A DNA stretch of 64,000 bases from Sepiola atlantica (taxonomy: Eukaryota > Mollusca > Cephalopoda > Sepiida > Sepiolidae). Both the position numbers and the translations under genes were made by a program. The stretch is from the NCBI GenBank assembly GCA_963556195.1, contig OY744519.1, positions 104,521,500 to 104,585,499 of the forward strand, in the 5' to 3' direction. This document shows, one piece after another, positions 1 to 10,812 of the stretch (its first letter is position 1; every line of letters begins with the position of its first letter). The notes beneath the pieces were generated by a model. It saw only the letters and a list, made by a program, of their open reading frames with translations. It was not told where the DNA came from and made no database searches.

Positions 1-105
1 TTTTCCGTTTGTCATTTTTCACACATTTTGTCCAGCACGGCATTTCATTTTCATGAATTATCGTGTACTTTAGTACATGCATATGTATATATATATTCAT
101 TCATA

Positions 106-107
106 GG

Positions 108-187
<80 letters not shown>

Positions 188-228
188 TATGCATATGTAT
201 ATATACATATATACATATGTATAAGGGA
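106..228. repeat. (TA)n microsatellite, interrupted
   Basis: Long TA dinucleotide tract with a few TG and CA interruptions towards its right end. Apparent reading frames of alternating Tyr and Ile across it are artefacts of the repeat. Confidence 0.95.
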
Positions 229-674
229 GTAAATATGAAGCAAAACCTCACGACAAAACTTGTTTATGGTATAGTGAATAAGCAAGTAATTATGCTAGTA
301 GAAATAAGGGCACAAACAAAGCATTAAAGCTGGATCAACATATTTTGGTTGATGCCTTCGACCATATTCATTCGGCAAAATGAGCTTGATTAAACAGAAC
401 TCAACATTTTTTTTACAGTGAAGCATGGAAGCTAAACTGAGTGAGGGAGTGGTTGTAAGAGGGGAAGAGTTAAACTCGATGCTGTGTGTTGAAGGGTTGG
501 GTATGTGAGGAGAGGAGAACTTGGATATGTAAGGCAGGGAAATAGTGGGAGGCGAGTAGCGTAGGAGGGGTCATTATGAATGTTAGGTAATAATGAAAAC
601 ACGAGGTGGAGTAAAACAAAAATAAACAAAATAAAAGCATGTGGAGAGAGAATCAAATTAAAAAACACGTGGTT
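229..674. other. Unassigned, partly purine-rich
   Basis: No gene recognised. From about 430 to 640 the + strand is strongly G/A-rich. The longest open frames are short and resemble no family. Confidence 0.5.
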
Positions 675-725
675 ATGTAAAAAGTATACGTGTCCCCTAC
701 CTGGTAAAATTAATTTCCCGAAAAC
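675..725 (-). mobile_element. Helitron-like family 1, 3' end remnant
   Basis: On the minus strand this reads as the AATTAATTTTACC terminal segment followed by a degenerate hairpin, as at the ends of the copies at 2985 and 56540. Only the last ~50 bp remain. A plus-strand copy of the same family begins just downstream. Confidence 0.45.
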
Positions 726-764
726 TACATGTTTGAAACACTTTTATATGCTCATACCATGTTT

Positions 765-1333
765 ATATGTTTATATATTTTATGTACAGGATCCATTACT
801 AAACTTTGGAACATTATAAACTTTGGAACACACCTCGAGGCGAAATGGGATTCAAATGTCGGCTATGTTTAGTTTAAGTTAGTTTTATGGAAAGGGCTAA
901 AAACGGGACGGAAAATCTGGTTACTTCTGATTTTTATGAAATTTTAGCAATTAGTATTAGACATAAATAAATAAATATTCGTTTAATACGTGTTTCTTTT
1001 GTGTACTTTAAAAGGTTTTAGGTGAAATAATATGAGCATAACCTTCGATTTAAAAATTAATATATTTAAAACTTTCATTGAATTTAATCCACAGTCATGA
1101 GACACCGATTAGACAGTAAGATTCACTGAATTTCAATTCCTTCTTAAGACTTCTTAAGCATTATTTCTAAGACATGTTCTGGTGTAAAAATCATGTAATA
1201 AATTCTGATCAAAATCAGAATAAGAATTCTAGACACAAGCTTTAGTCTCATTATATCTTTATTTCATTCCTCGTAAGGGGACATAAAAGTGGTGCAAAAC
1301 TGTCCTATTCGGTCAATTAATTGTATTATTTAA

Positions 1334-1334
<1 letters not shown>
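765..1334 (+). mobile_element. Helitron-like non-autonomous repeat, family 1 (copy A)
   Basis: Copy of a ~550-600 bp dispersed repeat found at least six times in the window. It starts with the block GTTTATATATTT. Shared internal blocks include TTAGTATTAGACATAAAT, TGAATTTAATCCA, TTCTAGACA and GACATAAAAGTGG, ending near TCAATTAATT. The 3' hairpin is missing; a (TA)n tract takes its place. No protein is encoded. The Helitron assignment rests on better-preserved termini elsewhere (58803-59451, 56540-56880). Confidence 0.65.

Positions 1335-1377
<43 letters not shown>
1335..1377. repeat. (TA)n microsatellite
   Basis: Uninterrupted TA tract abutting the 3' side of the family 1 copy. Confidence 0.95.
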
Positions 1378-1380
<3 letters not shown>

Positions 1381-1906
1381 GTCGATCCATGAATAATTTT
1401 CGTTTTATGATTATAAACCAAATCATAATACAAACCAAATTAAGAAATGTAAATTAATTGTATATTACCCATTGTTATCAATTACCATTTCCCCATTTGC
1501 CAATTAATTTTTGATCGTCATCCGAATATAAGACACTTTTGAAAAAAAGAAGCTTTGGATGTGCTTTTTCACCTTTTTGTCTTCAGTGAATGTTCTGCCT
1601 TGAAATGCATTCTGCAGAGAAAAAAGTGAATATCAGTCTCATCTCCCAAGCTTAAATCTCCGGAACGAAACTTTGTAAACTAATTTATTACTTGCCAAAC
1701 TGTTTTGACATCTTGGCCATAGATGCTGCATATTTTCTTAGCCATGTCTGCAGCACCATTTTCAAACTCCCACAACATCACGCGCTGAATTTGCAGCTTC
1801 AGCTTTATTAGAATTTAGCCTAGTAAACCCAAATTTGAGATGTTTTAAATGACCAAAAACGCTTATAGATTGTACTATCGAAATCGGAAATTATTTATAG
1901 AGCAAA

Positions 1907-1908
<2 letters not shown>
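1378..1908. other. No feature recognised
   Basis: AT-rich single-copy-looking sequence with no sizeable open frame and no match to repeat families seen elsewhere in the window. Confidence 0.5.

Positions 1909-1979
<71 letters not shown>
1909..1979. repeat. (TA)n microsatellite
   Basis: About 35 TA units without interruption. Confidence 0.95.
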
Positions 1980-1982
<3 letters not shown>

Positions 1983-2111
1983 CGTTAGAACAGCAATGAT
2001 AAACTTATAAAAACATATATTATTTATAAAGCTCTACTTTGTATTGAGCTCTTTTGAAAAAAATATTGGTTCTAAGTTCATTCTATCAATATAGTCGAAT
2101 TTAATTGATTG

Positions 2112-2115
<4 letters not shown>

Positions 2116-2161
<46 letters not shown>

Positions 2162-2234
2162 AGGCTTGAGACACTAACTGGTCTAGCCGCACTGAAGAGC
2201 TGTGATACAGCAGAACAGTCTGTATGTGAATGAC

Positions 2235-2320
<86 letters not shown>
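2116..2320. repeat. Compound (TA)n / SINE piece / (TA)n(GA)n
   Basis: TA tract 2116-2159, then 79 bp of non-repetitive DNA, then TA (2239-2286) running into GA (2286-2320). The middle piece (2160-2238) has the blocks GGTCTAGCC and GAGCTGTGA in the same order as the body of the tRNA-derived SINE on the minus strand near 18080-18110, so it looks like a plus-strand SINE fragment caught between microsatellites. Confidence 0.7.
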
Positions 2321-2323
<3 letters not shown>

Positions 2324-2339
2324 ATACACATCGGTCTTT

Positions 2340-2970
2340 ATTATAGAGTAGAGAATTTATATATTGTGTTTTAAGTATTTATCGAGACAATAACTGCAAA
2401 TGGCTAATATATCCAATATCCATTATGAGTGTTGAGTGAAATCACTTTCTGCCATTAAGAATAGTTATAACGACGACCAGGGTTCTTCCGGCTTTATCTG
2501 TTTGAGTGACAGCTTACTGCAAACGCCATTTCGAGATTCCTCCTGTTTCTGAATATTAAATTGGCAATATTGACACGTTCTTCTCCGTGTTTCGGAATAT
2601 CATATTGTTCTGTCGTGTTTGTGAAGAATATATAGATAGGCTAAAAGACGATGGCCTGCTGTGTTTGGTTCGCTGTAAAAAGCCTTTTGAGAATCGGGCC
2701 AATATTAGAAGAGTCTCGATCGCTGTGCAAGACACTTGTTTACTGTTCCTGTTATTGTCTAATTAGAAGCTGACAGAAGATTAGAATATATGGATGCTGA
2801 AGGGAACTGTGGCTGGATGCTGATACGACGTCTCTCCTGATGCGGTTCTGTTGTTTATTACATATGTCCAAAACTTTCGTTATGTATCTCTGTAAATATA
2901 TGTATAACTGTATTTATTTTGTTCGCGTTATTTGATTCAAATAAATGACGAAATATACATTTGAAATAAG
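2340..2970. other. No gene recognised
   Basis: Less AT-rich than its surroundings, without a long open frame. The right end holds AATAAATGA, which could be a polyadenylation-type motif or chance. Confidence 0.4.
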
Positions 2971-2984
2971 TGTAGCTACAAGGA

Positions 2985-3529
2985 AATACCCGTCCCAGGA
3001 CGCCTAAAATGAATCATCCGAACATAACAGTTTTGTACTACTTTTATATCTCGTTACGAATATTAAAATCAAAATATGATACTAAACTTCACGTCTAGAA
3101 TTCTTATTCTAGTTTTGATCAAATCCATTTCATCATATTTATTCTAGAAAATATCTCGAAATTTAAGTTTTAAGTTAAGGTGTCTTAAGAAGAAGGTAAC
3201 ATTCAGGGATTTATTTTCATTGTTGTCTAATGAATATGAATCAAACACAATACAAATGTCATGTATTTGAATTTTCAAATGGGAGGTTTTGCCTATATTA
3301 TAACCCCCCATTTAAACACTAACAATAACCCCCCAAAACCTGACATTTGGGAAATATTTATTAATTGATGGGTAATATCTATTCTTACAATTTCACACAG
3401 ATCCGAGGTATCTGAATTTTCATGAAGGGCTACTACCCACTTTTACGCTCTTTGCATAAAACTAAATTACACCCTTTACGCCTAGAAGTTGTGTTCCAAA
3501 ATTGTCGTTCAATCCGTTTAGGAGAGTAT

Positions 3530-3531
<2 letters not shown>
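2985..3531 (-). mobile_element. Helitron-like non-autonomous repeat, family 1 (copy B)
   Basis: Reverse-strand copy of the ~550-bp repeat. Reading from 3531 downwards: the TTTTGGAACAC block, the purine-rich middle, the CTAGAATAAGAATTCTAGAC-like region, then the terminal hairpin (CGTCC...GGACGGG, 2986-3002). The element's 5' side abuts (TA)n at 3532-3592. No coding capacity. Confidence 0.65.

Positions 3532-3592
<61 letters not shown>
3532..3592. repeat. (TA)n microsatellite
   Basis: Uninterrupted TA tract next to copy B of Helitron-like family 1. Confidence 0.95.
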
Positions 3593-3596
<4 letters not shown>

Positions 3597-3599
3597 ATA

Positions 3600-4239
3600 C
3601 CTAACTCATACATATACTAGCAGGTTTAGAGTGTAGGATAGCATCATATGCAACATCATATTAAGGAGAGTTTCCTTTAACAGCAACGTTGATGTTGAAA
3701 ACTCATATCTTACTCACTATTAATATATCTGTTAATACTCTTAAACTAACGCTTATAAATAGATTGAATTCAGTGTGTAACATGTTTAAAAACTGTCATT
3801 AGCTCCTTCATGGGGCAGCTAAACAGCTAGAGATACATAACTACTTTCATTATGTTGACATGCAAACTGTACATGTGAATAGACTTATATTTAAGTGTCA
3901 ATCCATTGTATGCCTTCGGTTTTTGGTACTAACATGCACAAAGAAAGTAAAGGTTTATCATTTACATAATGAAAAATTAATTGACAAAAAAAATCAATAT
4001 AAAGATTGAATGAATAATTGAATGATAAAAATGGATGAAAAAGGGAATACTTGAATATATTACGAAAATTAGGTGACTTTAATGCTATTCAAAATCTAGG
4101 CGCGGCACGCATGCGCAGAGCTTTTGATGTAAGCGTGCCACACGAACACACACGCTATCGTATTAATATATAGAAGATATTTATATATACTTTATATATT
4201 TATTTTTATGTATACTTTTATATTTTTTAACATTATTAT
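3600..4239. other. No feature recognised
   Basis: AT-rich sequence with no open frame of note. A short GC-rich island lies near 4100-4150. Confidence 0.45.
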
Positions 4240-4560
4240 TTTCTTTTCTCTCTGGTTTATTTTATATTTTTTAAGTACTTAGTTTGCTGTTTCTAATGTT
4301 TTTTCATTGCTATTCTCAGTTTTAACTAACTGATGTAGTAATATATTGTTGCATAATAAGAGGTCATGTATCCAATATTGTCTGAATATATGTTCTTTTA
4401 AAATAATACTGAAATCTGATGGTTTTTTAAAATGACTACTGAATGTAATGTTGTAGAGGGCGCTGATAAAGAGATGGGTTGGAATTATATAAAGTATAAT
4501 ACAAAATATTTTTAATAAGTTGTCTAGGAAACGATCGTACGCCCAATAATCGTTGTGTTT
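4240..4560 (+). repeat. Dispersed repeat sharing GGAAACGATCGTACGC
   Basis: The segment around 4455-4545 matches 22745-22860 on the + strand (GCTGAT..., then GGAAACGATCGTACGC at the end). The same family occurs in reverse at 51460-51542 and 52311-52400, where an LTR-like element splits it. No domain recognised. The 117-codon minus-strand frame across it is probably fortuitous. Confidence 0.55.
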
Positions 4561-4911
4561 GCATGGTAGATATAGAGATAGGGAAATTATATAGACAAGT
4601 AACAGATTAGAATAAAGATTGTAAAAATACAATATCTATTACGTTTTAAGTTACTAAAAAAGGTGTTTCAAATAAAAGAGATTTAGTTTTTCTTTCCTTA
4701 AGTCATGGAAGATAGAGCAGATGTCAACTCAGGTAAAAAAATAAAATAATTAGAAACCGTCTATAATAGAAATATACGAATAAGAAATTCTTGGATCTTA
4801 GCCAAAACGCTATGCACCATAAAAAATAATGATTTTATGAATAAGCATTTTTAAATAGATGAACAAAATCTTTTTAAGCGGAAATCTAATATTGTATTAT
4901 CTTTTAATTAA

Positions 4912-5640
4912 GGTGGGTTGTGTAGTATCGGTTCCATTGTCATAAGACCATATTTCAAGAATTATCTAGTCTTTTTAAGGGGATAGAGGGAAGCCTTCCA
5001 GGTATTATATCTTCCTTTAGGGGTAGGGTAATGTAGTATATGTTCTGTTGCCATGAGACTATCTTCCAAGGAACAATCTTCTCCCTTTTTTTGGGTTGGG
5101 GGGTGGGGTTGTAATATCTGTCATATTGTCATGATACCATACTCGCAGGCATTACTTTCTCTTTTTATGCGGGATCCTTTTAGCTATAACCTCCGCTTTA
5201 TTGAACTGGTAGTGTAGTATCTGTTCTGTTTTCATGATAAAATCATACCAAGCATTACCTCTTCCCTTGAGGGAAGTGTAGTATATATTAGTTCGTTCAT
5301 CATGATAGCATGTTTTGAGGCATTACAACGTACTTTCGAGATTGCTGAATCACCACAGAATCTAAATTTTTCTTTCGGGATAGTATGGTATATTTTCATT
5401 TCTCTAAGGCATTACTTCCTCTTTTGGTAGGGAGCAGTATAGTATATATTCATTTTTATGGGCTGGGAGTAGTGTAGTATCTGTTCTGTTGTCATAATAT
5501 CATCCTGTCATTCATTAACTCTTTTTGCGGATTGGCGGTGGTATTTGTTTGCCATGGATCATCTTCTCATTCATTACCTCCTCCTTTGTGTATTATCTGT
5601 TCGTTCACCATGATAGCATCTTCCGAGGCTAGCAAAAATG
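4912..5640 (+). repeat. Degenerate minisatellite, ~65-80 bp unit
   Basis: At least seven diverged units follow one pattern: GTAGTGTAGTATCTGTTCTG, then TTGTCATGATACCAT, then a GCATTACCTCTTCC-like stretch and a short G-rich spacer. Unit starts are near 4912, 5024, 5104, 5205, 5275, 5460 and 5530. Related arrays lie in reverse at 21820-22080 and forward at 56985-57200. Units differ by small indels, so the array is old. Confidence 0.75.
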
Positions 5641-6265
5641 AACGATTGGAGGGAGCATATATTTGCTAGTATTTTTAATTTTTAATTTTTAGTATCAAAC
5701 AAATACGTTATGCGTTCTATTATACTATATTATATCCTAGTAGCTGAGATAACCGCCAAAGTTCATAATAATGAGACACGGTTGAAATATTTAAAAGCTG
5801 GAAGAGATGAGAGCTTAAAATATAAAATCGTTCATGTAATAAGAAAACGTTTTCAGAGTGCATTTGACTTTCCTGTAATATATACAATTGTAAAAGTGAC
5901 AGAATTTTCGTGACTCAAACGAAGCGCTTGGGTTTATGTGCACCAGAATCGTGACAATCCAAAGCTGCGGGGCGAAAATATATGAAGATAACTTCGCTAA
6001 AAAAAGTCTCCATTCGCAAACAGGTCGACTGTAAATTCTGTAATTAGGTTTGGAATAAACATGGACGCTATGTAAATCTCCTTGCGTTTGCGCCGGAAAG
6101 GGATAGCTTCATAGACGGAAAAACGGCTATTTCGTATCATTCGTGAGGCAGAAAATGTTGCATAAAATGTCGTTCCAGTTTGTCTGAACAAATCCTACAT
6201 CATCAAAAAGATTAACTTCAAGAAAGTGTAAGTAATACGCAGTAACTGTAGCTAACATGGACACG
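5641..6265. other. No gene recognised
   Basis: Short open frames on both strands (for example 5710-5913 +) without recognisable motifs. Nothing supports a gene. Confidence 0.4.
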
Positions 6266-6269
6266 CCTC

Positions 6270-6520
6270 CTTCTGCTCTATCATTATTCCAATGGAAGGT
6301 GCTCGACTGAGCTCCAGTTTCTGTTTCCTCCTTGTAATACATTCAGATCAAATAACTCGTCTTCTACCACAACGAAAAAATAATTTCCTTTCATCATGTG
6401 TCTAACGTCACTCGGAATTTCCATGGATAGAGTTTTCTTTGTATGGACTTCCACCTCTGAAAAACATTGCCACGGGATTGCTTCCCTGACGATAACAACT
6501 TGGTCGTCTTCATATCCAAT
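6270..6520 (+). pseudogene. LINE reverse transcriptase C-terminal remnant
   Basis: On the + strand the segment reads as a decayed copy of the LINE C-terminus best preserved at 24326-24787: Asn-Gly-Arg-Cys-Ser-Thr-Glu-Leu, then Phe-Pro-Pro-Cys, and the end block TTGGTCGTCTTC. It stops abruptly at 6520, where the LTR-like repeat starts with TGTTGC. The matching 3' tail seems to resume at about 8830, which suggests that the intervening DNA was inserted into this LINE copy. Confidence 0.65.
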
Positions 6521-6859
6521 TGTTGCGTAGACCCTCTGCTTGGGCCGCGGAAGTTCTCGTTTTGTATACTCGTCCAGGAACGGGGCGTGGCAGTTCTTGT
6601 TTAAACACTCGTCATTTTTTAAACACCAAAAATCATATAGTTTGCACACCTTTACATTTCTCGTACCCTATTTTCTTTCCTCGTCGTGCGGAGGGGTGTG
6701 TCGTCTAATGGTTGAATTCTTTCTTCTTTCTTTCTGCCGAAACATCGCCGCTACAACAAAAACTTCATGACCGACTCAATCGACAAACAATCCTTTAACT
6801 TTCAATTCTTTTTATTACAGGCGTTAGTTATCTATCGGCTTGGTGATATTCACCAACGT

Positions 6860-6902
<43 letters not shown>

Positions 6903-7037
6903 AAATTACTACTTTATCGTAGTTACTTATCAATTATTTCCTAAACCATTCGTAGAAGGGGGAAAAGAGATATCTCGCATGTATTATCTTAGGGAAATAA
7001 TTCCCCTATGTATGTTGCAGACTACATGGTAAAAATC
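6521..7037 (+). mobile_element. LTR-like repeat, copy 1 (3' truncated)
   Basis: Starts TGTTGCGTAG and aligns with 8026-8769 and 51543-52306 through the blocks CGTTTTGTATACTCGTCC, TTCATGACCGACTC, a (GA)n tract (6862-6901) and GGGAAATAATTCCCCTATG. Similarity ends at about 7037, before the CRE-bearing 3' part seen in the other copies. A segment near 6697-6717 resembles a tRNA-Glu D-arm (GTCTAATGGTTGAATTC), but I see no B box. Confidence 0.7.
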
Positions 7038-7579
7038 AAATCCATTCAATTTTTCTGAAACTTGGCCAAAATGTAGAGGCAATGGTTCTGGATATAAAAT
7101 GAGCATCCTTGACCTCAGAAAAATTCTGGTTCGCGCCCCCAGGAGGTCAAAGGGGGGGTCAAAAATGCCCCAAATTGCCCAAATTTATTGCATTTTACAC
7201 TCGCCACATCGAGTCACATACAAAGCGGGACCACACACGCGCGGCTTGTTAGTTACTGTTTCTTTTTTATATACTAATATTTTAATACGAGGAGGTCTAA
7301 AAAACAAAAGCAAAACAATGTTCTCGGCCAACACAAAACAAGGAAAATTAATTCAATAAGTCTCCCTCTCGACGATACATTTAAATCAAACAAAAACATT
7401 AAAAACAATACAATTTGAGTGAAAAACACCCCCACCCGAACACAATCAATACAATCAATCAGTTCTTCCACCCACCGAATGCATTTTTTTAAACATGGAC
7501 AGAAAGTGTGCTGCTTGTGAGTATGTGTCTAAATTCGTCACCGTTACCTTCATTCTAAATTCACGTGTGCGTGTGTCAC

Positions 7580-7653
<74 letters not shown>

Positions 7654-8025
7654 TCTTGTATGTGTTCTAACAAGCTTATTATTAATATTTTTAATATTTG
7701 ATTTAGTGTGTGCGTGTGTTTGTCTGTTACCTGTCTTTACTTTTTCAAATTTTGTTTTGTTTCTAGTCTTTTCACTGTTTTTACTTTTACGGCACATAAC
7801 GTCTTTCACTTTTTTCTTCTTCTTTTTTTTAACTCAATTATTAAGATGCAGTCTTTCAAAACGAAACAACGGCTTTTTACTTACTGTTTTGAAGTTCCCT
7901 CTCTCCGTCTTCGCCGACCACGTTTGTGCGTTCATTTATCATTTAGGACCCATACGTTCTGTGAACCCAAGTTCAATTTTTTTTTCTTATAAGAAAGTCC
8001 CGATCGCAGCAACGAAAAATGTATT
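7038..8025. other. Non-coding DNA between two LTR-like copies, with (ATT)n
   Basis: Contains a G-rich block near 7130-7165, an (ATT)n microsatellite at 7581-7653 and T-rich DNA. No gag or pol motifs are visible, so if 6521-8769 is one element its interior is non-coding. The poly-Leu, poly-Ile and poly-Asn frames here are readings of (ATT)n. Confidence 0.5.
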
Positions 8026-8339
8026 TGTTGCATAGCCCCTGGCAGTTCTCGTTTTGTATACTATTCCCGGGCGGGCCGCGGCAGTTCTCATTTAATCACT
8101 CGTAATTTTTAACACCATAAACCATATAATTTGCATACTTTTAAATTTCTCCTTCGCCGCGTAGAAGGTGCGTGTCGTCCAGTGGTTGTCCTCTTTCTTC
8201 TATTCTGTACTGCCGTGAACATTGCAACTACAACAAAACTTCATGACCGACTCCGAAGACAAACACACTTTCAAATTTAATTTCTGTTTCATTTCAAGCG
8301 TTAGTTATCCGTCAGTTGGGAGATATTCACTAACGTCGA

Positions 8340-8385
<46 letters not shown>

Positions 8386-8769
8386 AAATTACTGCTTTCG
8401 TAATTACTTATCAATTATTTCCTTAACCATTCGTGGAAGGGGGAAAGAGAGCTCTCGCATGTATTTTCTTAGGGAAATAATTCCCCTATGTATGTTGCAG
8501 ACTACATGGTAAAAATCACGTCTGATAGGTTCGCCTCCCAAACACAGACTGCTAAAGCTCGCTTCTCACGAAGAACGAGTGACGTCACAGATCCCTCTGC
8601 TTCCCATGCAAAAGCCTGTGATGTCACAGAGCCTCTTTCGCAGGTGCGCATTGACCCTTAATCTGAGGTCTCGTCACGCGGTGACTCTGTCACGTCTGTG
8701 AGCTCTGACCGTGAGAACAGACCCCATTCTGCACTCGACTGCACGGGTCTGCCCACACTAATTTGCGCA
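8026..8769 (+). mobile_element. LTR-like repeat, copy 2 (full length, ~744 bp)
   Basis: Begins TGTTGCATAG and ends TTTGCGCA, the same termini as the copy at 51543-52306. It carries a (GA)n tract at 8343-8384, GGGAAATAATTCCCC near 8472 and a perfect CRE palindrome TGACGTCA at 8582-8589, with a weaker TGATGTCA about 30 bp downstream. The TG...CA ends and promoter-like 3' half suggest an LTR. No clear target duplication flanks this copy. Confidence 0.7.
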
Positions 8770-8829
8770 AATCAAACCAACGATTTCCAACAGATACGTC
8801 CATTCCCATAGGGCCATTATGCAACACAA

Positions 8830-8970
8830 TATCAATAAATTCCTCTCATGGATCGCCCCAAAAGTAATGAAACACAGTTCATGTCATTGGTCAATGTTAG
8901 TACTCCAATAGTTTTTTGTTGGCGTCTATTCCCGCTTCAATAACCCTTATCCTTTAGTGACTCTTTGCTT

Positions 8971-8975
<5 letters not shown>
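8830..8975 (+). mobile_element. LINE 3' tail, probable continuation of 6270-6520
   Basis: The blocks TAACCCTTATCC and GTGACTCTTTGCTT correspond to the 3' UTR seen after the LINE remnants at 9062 and 24300. Position and orientation fit the distal part of the LINE interrupted at 6520. Confidence 0.5.

Positions 8976-9046
<71 letters not shown>
8976..9046. repeat. (TA)n microsatellite
   Basis: About 35 TA units immediately after the LINE tail. Confidence 0.95.
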
Positions 9047-9051
<5 letters not shown>

Positions 9052-9061
9052 ACGGGAGCAA

Positions 9062-9500
9062 TGTGGCATTTAAAATAAATGATCTCCTTTGTGTGTATTT
9101 ATCAACTGGGTTTCAATCTATGGTTCCGCTTTGTACGGCATTCACAGAAAGAACTTATTTTTCTAACACAAGTAAAAAAAATAATATTCCATTCTCCCTC
9201 CGTGTTTCTAACGTCGGGAGGAATTTCCTCACCAACAGAGATTCTATCCCAAAACTTCAGACCTGTGGCACACATTACCACGAGACTGATTTCCAGCAGA
9301 TTACAACTTGGTCGTCTTCAAGTCAAATGTCAACAAATACTTGTCATAAATCGCCTCTATAAATAATCAAACTTTGTTTATTCCATTGGTTATTTTCAAT
9401 CTTATCATATTCTTCTACATCATCAAATTTGACAATCCACCCATCTCATTAATCCTTATCGTCGAGTAGCTTTTTGCCTTGACAAGTGGTGACTAATTAG
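9062..9500 (+). pseudogene. LINE C-terminus and 3' UTR remnant
   Basis: Decayed copy of the same LINE family: GTTTCTAACGTCGGGAGGAAT, a region reading Phe-Arg-Pro-Val near the end of the protein, TTGGTCGTCTTC, the CAACAAATACTTGT block and the 3' UTR ending ...GTGACTAATTAGTAAAAAC. Frames are broken by substitutions and indels. The two overlapping ~95-codon frames are pieces of it, not genes. Confidence 0.65.
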
Positions 9501-9591
9501 TAAAAACTATGATGTTGATCACTGCCTAAAGATAAGTTGATAAGTTACCCAAAAGTAAGATAGTTATCGCAGATTTTATTACAATATTTAT

Positions 9592-9592
9592 T

Positions 9593-9633
<41 letters not shown>

Positions 9634-9675
9634 GCTGCTGCTACTACTATCTACTACTATATACTACTACTATCT
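9592..9675. repeat. (CTA)n microsatellite
   Basis: Trinucleotide CTA tract with CTG interruptions and a degenerate 3' end. Confidence 0.95.
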
Positions 9676-9784
9676 ACCTAATGCTATTACTACTAGTACT
9701 TTACATTTCATTGTAGTTATCCGCCTTTACTCTCGTTAGACAAAGGATACACTATGACAGGGTGCATGTGAAACTAGGTGTTAT

Positions 9785-10190
9785 TTTACTAAAAGAGTCA
9801 CCACCATCAAGGCCAAATGCCACTGGAGGATTAGGGTTAATAGGATGGAATATTCTCAGAATTTTTTCTGAACGCTTGCTTCAACGGTTTTGGATAGGAA
9901 TCTGTTGCCATTGGCTTTGAAGATGACCAAGTTGTAATCTGTGGGCAAGCAGTCCCGCGACAATGTGTTCCACAGACAGAAATCCCTTGCGAAGGAGTTC
10001 TGTTCGTGGAAATTTCGCCTGCTGTGAGGCACTCTAAGGAAGAAAGGAATATTTATTGTCGTTGTGGTAGAGGGACAAGTTGTTGCTGTGAATGTCTCAC
10101 AAGGAGAAACCAGACATTTAGCCCAGTCGAATACCTTTCATGGAATTGCAACATCTCTTATGTGAGAAAAAGGCTGTAAGGAATGGAAAT
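9785..10190 (-). pseudogene. LINE C-terminus remnant, reverse orientation
   Basis: The reverse complement gives the same LINE end: the CATGAAAGGTATTCGACTGGG region, a block ending in ACTTGGTCATCTTC, then the 3' UTR with CTAATCCTCCAGTGGCATTT. Several stops and indels. It abuts (TA)n at 10203. Confidence 0.65.
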
Positions 10191-10198
10191 GAAATGAA

Positions 10199-10202
<4 letters not shown>

Positions 10203-10269
<67 letters not shown>
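10203..10269. repeat. (TA)n microsatellite
   Basis: Uninterrupted TA tract. Confidence 0.95.
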
Positions 10270-10274
<5 letters not shown>

Positions 10275-10301
10275 GGAAGTTTCTCAACCATTAAAACTAT
10301 A

Positions 10302-10362
10302 TAAAAAAAAAAAAAGAAAAAAAAAAAAAAAAGAAAAAAACTAAAAAACTAAAAAAAAACTT
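10302..10362. repeat. A-rich tract
   Basis: Near-homopolymeric A run with scattered G and CT. It may be a retroposon poly(A) tail, but no body is recognisable. Confidence 0.8.
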
Positions 10363-10501
10363 ATAGTCTCAAGTCTTCCAGTGGAAAATCACTCATGTAA
10401 GTCAATTTATTTTTTACAGTTATTATATTAGTTAGTTTCTAACACTATTTTAAGGGATCATCAGTTGTTTACCATGAAAAACTGTTTCTATATATATATA
10501 A

Positions 10502-10519
10502 GCAAGCGTTGTTGAACAT

Positions 10520-10603
<84 letters not shown>

Positions 10604-10616
10604 CGTTGTTGAACAT

Positions 10617-10667
<51 letters not shown>
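10502..10667. repeat. Tandem duplication of AGCGTTGTTGAACATC-(AC)n-(AT)n
   Basis: A unit made of AGCGTTGTTGAACATC followed by (AC)n and then (AT)n occurs twice in succession (from about 10505 and 10602). The second microsatellite array is shorter. The duplicated unique 16-mer shows that the whole compound unit was copied. Confidence 0.9.
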
Positions 10668-10671
<4 letters not shown>

Positions 10672-10812
10672 GTATACGTATGGCAAGTAAGCTGATGATT
10701 TTCTCCAGGAATAAAACAGAAGCATCTCTGTGTAGCTTACTTGCCGTGCTCTACTCACACATTTAGCACTGTTAAAATTTATACTAAAGGTATATATACG
10801 TGATTTATTATA

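Noticed and set aside
97..285. Open frames of alternating Tyr-Ile (and similar ones at 2113, 10509, 12211, 20179, 38632, 48722, 50896, 53100)
   Set aside because: Direct readings of (TA)n; no coding sequence.
4279..4632. 117-codon minus-strand ORF
   Set aside because: Lies across a dispersed repeat and is not conserved as an ORF in the other copies; AT-driven composition.
4912..5640. CRISPR-like array
   Set aside because: Units are diverged, spacing is irregular and there are no constant repeats with unique spacers. This is a eukaryotic minisatellite.
6690..6720. tRNA-Glu-like D-arm in the LTR-like repeat
   Set aside because: Only the A-box-like stretch matches; no B box at tRNA spacing.
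7455..7809. Poly-Ile, poly-Leu and poly-Asn frames; also poly-Tyr at 13430 and 14877
   Set aside because: Translations of (ATT)n or (TAA)n microsatellites.
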